Part shown: piece by piece, positions 1 to 9,039 of the stretch
Layout: each line of letters begins with the position of its first letter
Position numbering within the stretch: position 1 is the stretch's first letter
Origin: Morella rubra
Taxonomy: Eukaryota > Streptophyta > Magnoliopsida > Fagales > Myricaceae
Assembly (NCBI GenBank): GCA_003952965.2
Contig: CM025853.1
Location: 4,377,386-4,441,385 of the forward strand
DNA length: 64,000 nucleotides
Direction: 5' to 3'
Program-made: the position numbers and the translations under genes
Notes under the pieces: generated by a model
The model's database searches: none
What the model saw: only the letters and a program-made list of their open reading frames with translations
What the model was told of the DNA's origin: nothing

Positions 1-1510
1 CTTTTTAAGCTTTTTTTTAATTCTTGTTAATATTATCCCCCTACTCGGCATTAGCATTTTTTAGGGATTGGAAAATTAATATTGATGTAGAGAGTAGGTA
101 AGATAGTGCCGTTTATTTTCAAAGCTTGTTTTTGGAATCAGCCATGTTTTCGCACTCTTTGAACCCCTATTCGCAAGCCCTAACTTCATAACAACCTATT
201 GGCAAACAAATTTAAGAAAATAGGGAAGGATTAAAGAATGTACCTTGCGAATACGAGAAGAAAATGACAATGCCTAACGAACCTAGATCTTGCGTGGAGT
301 TCCGACAGCTTGGGTGGTAGGTTTCTTTGCTTCGGACAGCTTTGAAGGGCTGGTGTCATTATGCCGCACGAATGGGCTTTGGTTTGCAATAAATAAACGT
401 TCTAATCAATGGGGGCGTTTTGGTCTTTTGATATGAACGACCTCACGTGTCACTCGCGTGTAATGGAAAGCGTTGAAGATTTCGTTTAGAAACGAGTCAA
501 AAATGAAACTGTGACATTTTTGTAAGTTCGTGGAGCCGGACTACCACGAGTTATATTTTAGGGAGATATTAGGATAAGTGGCAAAGTTTGAGGGGAATTT
601 TTATAATTAACCCTAAAATAAAATAAAATAAAGTGAGCTGCATTCTTACTATTTGCTCGTCATATCCACATATGTGGTATTTGTTAGGTGGGCTGTCGCT
701 TTACTTTTGTGTCGTAATAAATATTAGGTTAATGTTGATGTTTTCCTACTAGTCGGCGAATCTTTGTCCTGCAATGATGCGAATCCGTACAGGTAAATTT
801 GGAAGAGACTTTGACTTGTCTCACAACGCATGACCCCACATTAACCTAATATTGGTGGGAAGAAAATTAAACCTGAAATCATGCAGCTTATAGCACGTGT
901 ATCTTGACAACTAAACGCCTTGTATTTAGGTGGTGTCCATTATTCAAAATTTCTACCGTCCAATATTTTCATCCCAATAAAATAACTTCTTAAAATTTTC
1001 TCTCTTCTTATCAAATCATTACTTTTTACTACAATAAATATTAAAAAATTAATTTCATCATCTCTTTTTGCATTTTTTACCAACTCCAATACTTTAAAAT
1101 TTTAACAACCTCAAAATTTTAACACTCAAACAAACCTAATCTCTCAAACCAAAACAAAAAAGAAATGTAATAGGTAACGACTGACCGGTCATAAGATATC
1201 CATTACAAATAGAAAATTGAAAACACCATGCCAAAAACCCTCACCGCAAATCTCAGCGGTAAAAACCAAGAACAAAAAAATCAGAAACACCGTCACGATC
1301 TTATATTGGATCTAAGCCTCTAGCAAGGATTATAATCATAGGTCGAACCTAGAACATAATCTCATCGATTCTTTTGATATAAACTTGTCGAGAGGTAGCG
1401 GCAGGGAGGGTGGGGGCTGAGACGGCGACGGTGGGGGGAGAATGAAGGAGTGAAGTTCTTTTGTTTGAAATTCTTTTTTAGATTAAATATACTTTACCCC
1501 TTTATCTTTG
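1..1510. other. Intergenic DNA, no gene seen
   Basis: AT-rich sequence with no open frame that resembles a known protein. About 955-1165 is a copy of a dispersed AT-rich repeat also found near 46.4 and 56.7 kb. A short GC-richer stretch lies at 1380-1440. Nothing else can be supported. Confidence 0.6.
955..1165. repeat. Dispersed AT-rich repeat, copy 1
   Basis: This block shares a word order with 46340-46565 and 56700-56860: an AAATCATTACTTTT-type segment, then AATAAATAT, then TTCATC/TTCAAATCAT, then ACTCYAATACTTTAAAATTTT, then repeated AAAATTTTAACA words. The copies diverge but stay collinear over 150-200 bp, which suggests an old mobile element family. The class is unknown. The repeated terminal AAAATTTTAACACTCAAA could be a terminal repeat of a MITE. 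Confidence 0.5.
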
Positions 1511-1815
1511 AGGTCATTTATACTTTATATCTCAATGTATTATTTTTAAAATATTAGACTCATAAAATTATACATTTTTTCAATTTAGACCCCGTACCAA
1601 ATTTTCCGTCAATTTAGACGGATTCTGTCAAAATGTAAGGTGCAATGTATAAATAACTCCAAAAATAAAAATGGACAATGTTGATAAAAATTTTTTGATG
1701 GAATCCGTTTAAATTGACAGCCAATTACGGTACATGGTCCAAATTAAAAAAATATGTAATTTTATAGGTATAATATCTTAAAAATAATATATCGAAATAT
1801 AAAGTATAAATGACC
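1511..1815. mobile_element. Small inverted-repeat MITE-like element
   Basis: The left arm (about 1511-1630) and the right arm (about 1696-1815) are imperfect reverse complements of about 120 bp. Both begin with AGGTCATTTATACTTTATAT-type sequence and end with ACGGATTCYRTCA. The spacer is about 65 bp. There is no coding capacity. Arm length and AT content fit a plant MITE, perhaps Mutator-like. No clear target-site duplication could be picked out. Confidence 0.65.
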
Positions 1816-1993
1816 TAAAAAAAAATAAGTAACTTAGAAGTTCGAATGGAGATCTGAATCCATTCATTCACGCGTGAACGAAGGAGTGGAGTCAAACTCC
1901 TTCATTCACGCGACCATTCACACCGTGACCTGGGTCGTTTTTATTTTGTCTTGTATGAAAGAGGGCTAAAAAGCCCTGCATTATTTTTTTTTT

Positions 1994-2951
1994 GGGTAAA
2001 TTAGTCCGCACGTCCCTGAGGTTTGACCTTTTTCCAGTTTGGTCCTCAGGATTCAATTTTCCCTAAACGAATCCCTGGGGTGAGTACCCATTACCAAATA
2101 GATCCTGGCGTCAACTCTTGGACGGAAATGCATACGTGGCTAACGGTTTACACGTGGGCACTGACAGCTAGATTTTTAAAAAAAATCTCACCCAATCACA
2201 ACGTGACACGTGTCATACAATAAATAAAAATTAAAAATATTTTTAAAAAAAATCTAAAATCTTTAAAATCTTAATTTAAAAAAAAAAAAAAAAAAACTGT
2301 GGATCGGGGAGACCCCCGATCCTTTCCCGGTGGAGGGTTCACGGTGGAGGCCCCTCCACCAGCCCATGCTGGCCGCCCAGAATTGGGCGGCCAGCGGAGG
2401 AGGGAGGACCCCGGGCGGCGCTCGGGGGCGGCTGGGGGACCTCCCCCATCCCGCAACCGCTGTTGCGGGATGGGGGAGGTCCCCCAGCGGCCCCAGAGAC
2501 CGGGCGGTGGGGAGGGAGTCCTTCCCTCCTCCGCTGGCCGCCTAGTTCTGGGCGGCCAGCATGGGCCGGTGGAGGGGCCTCCACCGTGACCCCTCCACCC
2601 GGATGGAAAGGATCGGGCGTCTCCCCCGATCCAGTTTTTTTTTTTTTTTTTTTTTATAATTTAGATTTTACGTTTTTAGATTTTTTTTTTTTTTAAAAAA
2701 ACCATTTTTTATTTTATTTATTTGTATGGACACGTGTCACATTGCGATCTGGGCGAGATTTTTTAAAAAAAAATCCAGCTGTCAGTGCCTACGTGTAAAC
2801 CGTTAGCCACGTTGCATTTCCGTCCAAATGAGTTGACGGCAGGATCTATTTGATAATGGGTCCTCACCCCAGGGATATTTAGGGAAAATTGAACCCTGAG
2901 GATCAAACTGGGAAAAGGTCAAACCCCAGGGATGTACGAAGTAATTTAGCC
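1994..2951. mobile_element. Long foldback (Mutator-type MITE-like) element
   Basis: The element is a palindrome over almost its whole 958 bp. The left end GGGTAAATTAGTCCGCACG and the reverse complement of the right end, GGCTAAATTACTTCGTACA, begin arms that stay similar inward through CCCTGRGGTTTGACC, the AAATAGATCCTG block and the ACACGTGT-containing block. Termini beginning GGG/GGC TAAATTA are common in Mutator-like MITEs of plants. The flanks are T runs (1984-1993 and 2952-2959), so an 8-9 bp T-rich target duplication is possible but not provable. Short open frames inside are by-products of the palindrome. The right end is about 175 bp from the annexin start codon. Confidence 0.8.
2298..2634. 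repeat. GC-rich palindromic core of the foldback element
   Basis: Inside the AT-rich arms, between an A run (2278-2296) and a T run (2635-2655), sits a core of clearly higher GC content. It is itself a long inverted repeat centred near 2460. The innermost part, GGGGGACCTCCCCCATCCCG, pairs almost perfectly around a loop of a few bases. Further out, TGGCCGCCCAG and GGTGGAGG blocks recur in opposite orientation. Many sub-blocks are palindromes in their own right, giving nested symmetry. Confidence 0.75.
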
Positions 2952-3126
2952 TTTTTTTTCAAAAGAACGTTGTAAAAATTATTGAGGTGGTAACGTGTTG
3001 GCTTCTAACGGAAAGGAACTTTCAAATAACTGCTCTGCCTCAGTTTTTCTTTTCTCACAAACACACGAGAAGATAGAGAGGGAGAGCGAGCGAGCGAGGC
3101 AAAGAGAGGCTTTGGTGGTAAGGGAA
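2952..3126 (+). promoter_or_regulatory. Annexin proximal promoter and leader
   Basis: Only about 175 bp separate the foldback element from the annexin ATG. The stretch holds no clear TATA box (weak candidate GTAAAAATTATT near 2973). From about 3060 it becomes a purine-rich leader with AGAGAGGGAGAGCGAGCGAG. The core promoter must therefore lie here or reach into the transposon. The start of transcription cannot be fixed by eye. Confidence 0.4.
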
Positions 3127-6100
3127 ATGTCGACGCTGAGCATCCCTCCAATTCTCACTACCCCAAGGGACGATGCCATAGCGCTCTACCGTGCTTTCAA
3201 GGGTATTCTCTCTCTTTCTCACTATTTTCTGAAGTATGCTAGCCAGTTTTGTTCGAACCTTCGAAATCCTCGGAAGATAGATAGATGTAACAGGTTTATA
3301 CGGCTTAAGCTAATTTTTTTTCGCTTTCGAGAGCCTTGCATATATTGCGAAGATAGAGAGGTTGAAATTGGCCTGTCCCCTTTTTCCTTCGAGGATGATT
3401 TTGCTTTCTTAGTTTTGCCTATTCTTATGTCGGTACGTGCCCTCTTGTTTTCCTCCATCAATATATCAAAAATGTTTCACGTCAGAATCTGTATGTGCAC
3501 AAATCGGATGCTTCAAATCTCCGAGCTGGTCGTCAGGGACATCGATCCATTTAATGTCCGAATAGAATACTTTCTGCTCAAGCACTGTCTCTATTCTCTG
3601 ATAATGTAATCTACTGGTTCTAAATTTATGAAGGTTGATCTCTGTTTTGGCACCGTCCCTTAAACTCAGGTTTGAGTAGAATGAAATCCTTCATGTTTTC
3701 TGTTCCGATTGATGATTCTCTACCAGACACGCTTTGAATGTAAAATTCTTGTCCCTTGAGGCCCTAAATTTCCATAAGAGCTTTAAAACTACTAGTTCTT
3801 GGATTGGAAGGAAGCTTCCTTCCAGCGCAGCCCAGCCCAGCCCATGCACGTCGGTGCATGCCAGGTGGGAGGCACCCTTTATCGGGACAGACAATACTAC
3901 ACATTTTAGTAACTCTCAACCATGAGGAGTTCTTGGTAACAAATAATACCAATTAGTCTTACAAAATAACTCCAAAATAATATATCTCTCCTCATCAAAT
4001 CATCTATTTTTATCAAAATTTCCTTGCGAGCGGTCGGGTGAAGGTGGATGGGAGTATTTTGATTTTCGACAACTTAAGGAGGAGGGGTCTTGTTTTGCAG
4101 TCGCCTTTTCTTTGGGCCTATGTGTTGTTGGGTTCCCTTTTCTGGTTTTCTGGTTTTTTCTTTTTCTAGTTTGTATGTGTTAGGGGTTTTCAGTATAGTC
4201 TCTTGTACTGTTGATTCCGTTGTTTTGTGTTCTTTGTTTTTCTTCTCTTTAGTAAGATTGGCTTACTTATCAAAAAAAGAAAAATATTTTACTCAAATCA
4301 TCTCTCTTTTCACCTTTTCACCAATTTTTATACACCAAAATTGTGATAGCCAAACCCTATTTGGGAGTGGGGAGGGGAGAACAAATATTTTCTTTCTTAA
4401 ATTCCTTTGTTCACGTATTTAAAAGTATTGTATTGATTCTTTGACTTGACTTTATCGACCTCTTTACTGGCATGCATGATTTATTCTATCTTTCACCTCC
4501 AAGGCATGACTGAGTGACCTGGAAAGTCATCTCATTTTTTAATTTCAACTTGTATTGATTGGCAACCGACAGATATTGAACCTAATCTACATATGAAATG
4601 CGTGTGTTAGTGAGAAATTAATGGAATCATCACTAAAACATGTTATTGTTTCTAACCCCCTTGTCTATCTCAAGAGAAAAGGAGGACTGACAAAGTTCTA
4701 GCGGTCCAAAATTAGGCAGAAACAAATTTGTTGCTGCTAACTTTTCATTGCTGCCAGATTATAATTTTGAGTGAGATCTCGTATTTTTTCCTTAAATTGG
4801 AAGGGAGCCAACTATTTGTGCTGGCACCACCAAAGTACATGTATGGTTAGCATTAAAGAGGTAAAGGTTTGATATGCCAAAAGTCATATGGAAGCAGCTA
4901 AGTTGAGGACTCTGTCATACCTGTGGCTAGGGCTGGTCGGAAAAATCAAGTTGCACTATGATGCCCTTGTACAGGGCAACAGATGTTGACTTTAAGATGG
5001 TGCTAATATTTATGTGCGATAGTTCTTAGTTGGACAAATCAAGTTCTTCCACTACTTTCCTGCACTCTGATTGTGCTAGGTATTGTTTTTTTTTTTTACT
5101 TCCATATCATATACTCTCCCATTGCGGCCGCTTTGTTTAACTTTTGGTATTCTCCATTGAGTCTCCTTTGGGAAATGTGGTGTTTGAAAAAGTGGCATTG
5201 CCTATGCAGAATGTTGTTTCATGTTAAACTTAATCAATTTTGTTGTTCCAGGTTTCGGATGCGATACTGCAGCAGTGGTCAATATCCTTGCCCATCGGGA
5301 TGCAACACAGCGTGCTCTCATCCAACAAGAGTATAGAGCAATGTATTCTGATGACCTTGTTAAACGTTTGGTTTCAGAGCTTAGTGGCAAATTGGAGGTT
5401 CCAATTTCATACCTACTTATGAATTCTTTTAGGCTGAAGTTTGTCGAGTATATATACTGTTGATGATCTGATCCCTTTTTGTTTTGTTTTGTTTTTCTTT
5501 TCTTCAATCAGCTACCACAGAGAAAATTATTTATGATAGTATTTTGAAAAGAACTCTGACAAAGCATCTCGATCAGCATCTTTTTTCTTTTATTTAGTTA
5601 ATTAATTAATATATTCATATATAATTCTTGTTCATCTTGTAATCGTCCATTTCACAGACAGCAGTTCTTCTCTGGATGCATGATCCAGCAGGACGTGATG
5701 CAACGATTGTGATGCAGGCATTAAGTGGACAGACAAAGAACCTGGAAGCTGCCACTGAAGTAATATGTTCTCGTACCCCATCCCAGATACAATATTTGAG
5801 ACAATTATATCACTCGAAATTTGGGGTTCCCCTTGAACATGTTATTGAAAGCTGCGGGTCTGGAGATCATAAAAAGGTAAATTTTGTTTGTGTTACTCAA
5901 GCTTGCTTTAGTGAAAGGTAAATCCTGTGGGCACATACGTCTTGTTTGCATTATTTATGGGTCTTTTGAAGCAGTGTCACTTTTACCTAACGCCCAGCAG
6001 TCCAAGCAGTGAGGTATCTTTTTTATGCTGTCCTTTTGTCGTCTAGATGCCTTGCAGTCTGAAAAAAATAGAGAATTAATTTTTTCTCCCTTTTGTAAAT

Positions 6101-8104
6101 TTTTTGTTTTGTTCTGGGGTTGGGAGTGTTCATGATGTGTTGAAGAGATGTGGACTTCAAATGGGTGATATGTGAGTCTGATCGTATAGACCTGCATGTA
6201 ACAGAGGCTAAAGGAGCATCATGTATTGTAAGGAAGTGTGCTCTCTAAAATTGTTGAATATATACATATTTTTGCTAGTAACAAATAGTCTTGGTTTATG
6301 ACATGATGTTTCATAGAATCTGAAGACATATTTATCGAACACTGTAAAAACCCAGCAAATCTACCAAACACAATGATCCAGTATCATACCATGAGAGATG
6401 TGCAGGGCAATCCTACGCACGTGCTGTGTACATTGAAGATTAGGCTTTCAAAAGTCGGTGACTGTCTCATGGTACTGTGTGTCTGTAGTGCGGGGTGACT
6501 TGATGCATGGTTTGTGATAACAAGATGGAGCCCAAACCTTTTCAACGGCTCCTTATTTTATAAATATTCATTTAGGAATATAAAAGGAAATGAAGTCACT
6601 AATATCTCATCCACACCGCTTTGCGTAGCTCTTGCTTGCATATGTAAGCACACCCCGTTATGAAGGTCCAGAAATCGACAGAGAGATGGTACAGATGGAT
6701 GCTAAGGCTCTTTTTAAAGCAGGGGAGAAGAGATTGGGAACAGACGAGAAGACCTTTATCCGCATATTTAGCGCGCGAAGCAGGGCACAATTGGCTGCTA
6801 TTAGTTCTGCTTACCATGACATGTATGGAAATCCACTGAAAAAGGTATGTTTTCTTTCTATAATCTCATCTTTTTGCTTATTACTCTTTTATTTTTTTGT
6901 GCCACAGGAATAGAGGCTTATTCACTATTGAAATTTTTATTCTGACTCTAAGCCAAACCAAACTTTTCTCAGGCGATAAAGCGTGAAACCTCCGGGCTTT
7001 TTGAGTATGCTCTCTTGACGATCTTACGCTGCGCAGAGAACCCTGCAATGTACTTTGCAAAGGTATCCTCCACCCTAAATTTGGCTATTCTTTCTCTTAG
7101 CTGCAATTGGTTACACTGAGATTTTTCCCCATGAAATTTATGTCACAAACTGGCAGCTTCATGCTGAGAAGGCACAGTAAATGTCACTTTTACTCTTCAT
7201 ATTGAAGTAGATGTCATTTTGTGGAAAATAAAAAGGGCAATACTGTTGTTATCCTGTACAGCTGTATCTCTTTATGTTGAATGATTCTAGTAGGGATTAC
7301 TCCCCTGGATTTTTGTAGCAGCATATTAGAACACAAATTAATTGGAAACCATAATCACCACTTATACAAGGTGTAGTTGAAATCAGCTTGATCATCGAAG
7401 TCATGCTAAGCATGTAATTTTGATCTGGTTCCATAAAATAGTAAGTGGTCTAAAGTTTTTGCGTGTTCCATGTTCCTAGCGTGGTTAAGGCCTATGCTCT
7501 AGAGTACATAACTTCTAACACGGATCAATTTGTAGTTGCATGCATGACTTCATCATAATTATGTAAAAGTGTTGCCTAATTTGCCTTCCATTGGGCCACC
7601 AAATGTCCCCCTTTCATTATTCCACTGAATTCCTTTGGAAAGATTAGGAACCAAAAAAGTAAAACAGAAAAAGCAAGTGGACCTAACCCATTTATGAATG
7701 ACTTAATTTGAAAGAGATGAAATAATGCTTAGCCAAGCTGATATCTGTGTTTCCTTGTCTGTGTTTGGCTGGACAAACAGAGGTCAGATATTTTACATGT
7801 AGCCATGGTTGTGGACTGTGGTAGTGAAGAACTGACGGACCAAGTTTAGTATTGTGATTATGAAGACATGGATGCCTCTTGACACCTCTGAAATTTGCAG
7901 GTGTTGCGTAAAGCTATGAAGGGTTTGGGGACTGATGACACCACACTCATAAGGGTAGTTGTGACGAGAACTGAGATCGACATGCAGTATATCAAAGCTG
8001 AATACCTGAGGAAATACAAGAAGACATTGAATGATGCCGTCCACTCAGAAACATCAGGTCATTACAGGACTTTTCTTCTTGCTCTTCTAGGTCCCAACCA
8101 TTAG
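3127..8104 (+). CDS. ANN5: Annexin, D5-like (six exons)
   Basis: Calcium-dependent phospholipid-binding protein that acts at membranes and in the cytosol. Coding exons: 3127-3202, 5252-5397, 5658-5876, 6629-6844, 6973-7062 and 7901-8104. They join in phase with GT-AG borders to 316 residues, the usual plant annexin length. Four annexin repeats are visible. The first holds GFGCDT and [13 protein letters not shown]. The fourth, in the last exon, holds the calcium-site motif MKGLGTDD (about 255-262), with the acidic partner expected in the HSETSGHY segment. Repeat 3 has the related [10 protein letters not shown], and repeat 2 has no GxGT motif, as is common in plants. [10 protein letters not shown] and the LLGPN end point to the Arabidopsis ANN5 subgroup. 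The start is the ATG after a purine-rich leader. Intron 1 (2 kb) carries a LINE tail. The subgroup name is less certain than the family. Confidence 0.93.
4020..4284 (+). mobile_element. 5'-truncated LINE 3' end in annexin intron 1
   Basis: The block from about 4020 is rich in T and G and ends in GGCTTACTTATCAAAAAAAG followed by more A. A tail of the form 'ttacttatc + poly(A)' after a T-rich 3' region is typical of plant L1-type LINEs. The piece is only about 260 bp with no coding remnant, so it is heavily truncated. It sits in sense orientation. The flanks (3960-4018 and 4285-4345) resemble two halves of the AT-rich dispersed repeat, as if the LINE had landed inside it. Confidence 0.55.
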
Positions 8105-8605
8105 CCAAAGGGTAGATGACATGTTTTCTTTCTGTAAAGGTTGTGGTTATGGAACTCTATCAAGTTGCCCTGTATCAAAGTTGTAAGGATTAAAGCTTCT
8201 AATGTCGAGGGAAATTGTTGACCTTAGTATATTTATTTTTTTATTTGCTCTGTGGTAATGTACTATAGTAGAGCATCTTTTGGGGGAAATCCAGCATAGT
8301 TTAGGCAACCCAACTTGGCCTGCTGTACCATACTTATTCAATCGATCCGTTTGGTTTCATCTTGTGACTCTTGTAGAAATTCCCTTAGCTATGTATCAAT
8401 TTGCAATATCATGGTTCTGAAGGGATATCATAGAAGAGTAACTATGCCAAAATGGATTAAAAAGCAAAAAGCTCAAACTTCACTCAGCACTGGATAATGG
8501 AACGCGGCACTTTACCCGAAAGGGTTAAACTTGTTCTCCAGTTCATTAGCGTCTGGAAGCATCAAAGTTAGTTAGCATCATTTACAAGGGTGGAATGCAA
8601 AAAAC
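8105..8605. other. Convergent 3' regions of annexin and DUF1677 genes
   Basis: This 500-bp stretch holds the two facing 3' untranslated regions. No further gene is seen. No single polyadenylation site stands out. Confidence 0.5.
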
Positions 8606-8926
8606 TCATGGCAAAGAAGCCTTGGGTGATAAAGAGGAAGACAGGATCTTCTTGATGAGTTGGAGAATGGAACGAGCAATGCGAGCAGCCGGATCAGCGT
8701 GTGCAGCCTCTCTAAAGGTGGCATGAACCCGCAGAGCTACTTCAACTCCAACACCCAAACGTGCTTGCTCATCTTTGATAGCTTCTTCGCAGAGGCCGCA
8801 GACCCAGACGCCGCCAAACCGCTCCTGAACCCATCCAATGTAACCTGTGGTGCACTCCTCCCATATCCCACAGCACCCACACTCTGCCTTCTTCACCACT
8901 TCGCTTGCCATCTCTCTCTCACTCAA
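8606..8926 (-). CDS. DUF1677 family small protein
   Basis: Single-exon frame of 106 residues. After a short basic and acidic head comes the family's hallmark Cys-rich block: AECGCCGIWEECTTGYI (about 14-30), then VWVCGLCEEAIKDE (about 40-53). The spaced CxCC, C and CxLC cysteines look like a metal-binding or structural knuckle. The rest is helical and ends in a Ser-rich tail. DUF1677 proteins are plant-specific and of unknown molecular function; I assign none. The first ATG is taken; a second Met at residue 7 is also possible. A TATA box lies about 70 bp upstream. The gene is tail-to-tail with annexin. Confidence 0.85.
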   Translation of the reverse strand: MSEREMASEVVKKAECGCCGIWEECTTGYIGWVQERFGGVWVCGLCEEAIKDEQARLGVGVEVALRVHATFREAAHADPAARIARSILQLIKKILSSSLSPKASLP

Positions 8927-8995
8927 AACTTAAAGAGTGTCGACTGTCGAGTTCCAGAAACTTCATTCATTCTTCATCATCCCCTCCATGATTGT

Positions 8996-9003
8996 TATAT
9001 ATA
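8996..9003 (-). promoter_or_regulatory. TATA box of the DUF1677 gene
   Basis: Read on the minus strand, CTATATATAAC lies about 70 bp before the start codon, a normal spacing for a plant gene with a short leader. A (GA/CT)n tract (9018-9038) lies just upstream of it. Confidence 0.65.
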
Positions 9004-9039
9004 GAGATACCGCTGGAGAGAGAGAGAGAGAGAGAGATC

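Noticed and set aside
2298-2634. Possible microRNA precursor
   Set aside because: The hairpin is far longer and more perfect than a plant microRNA precursor and contains none of the conserved mature sequences I know. A source of heterogeneous small RNAs is more likely.
2271-2696. Several overlapping open frames rich in Pro, Gly and Arg on both strands
   Set aside because: They arise from the GC-rich palindrome; the same peptide appears from both strands because the DNA is self-complementary. No protein family is recognisable.
2995-3609. 204-residue open frame over the annexin leader and exon 1
   Set aside because: Only its piece from 3127 to 3202 matches annexin; the frame before is leader and the frame after is intron 1.
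4090-4422. 110-residue open frame, Phe/Ser/Leu-rich
   Set aside because: It reads through the T-rich 3' region of the LINE remnant.
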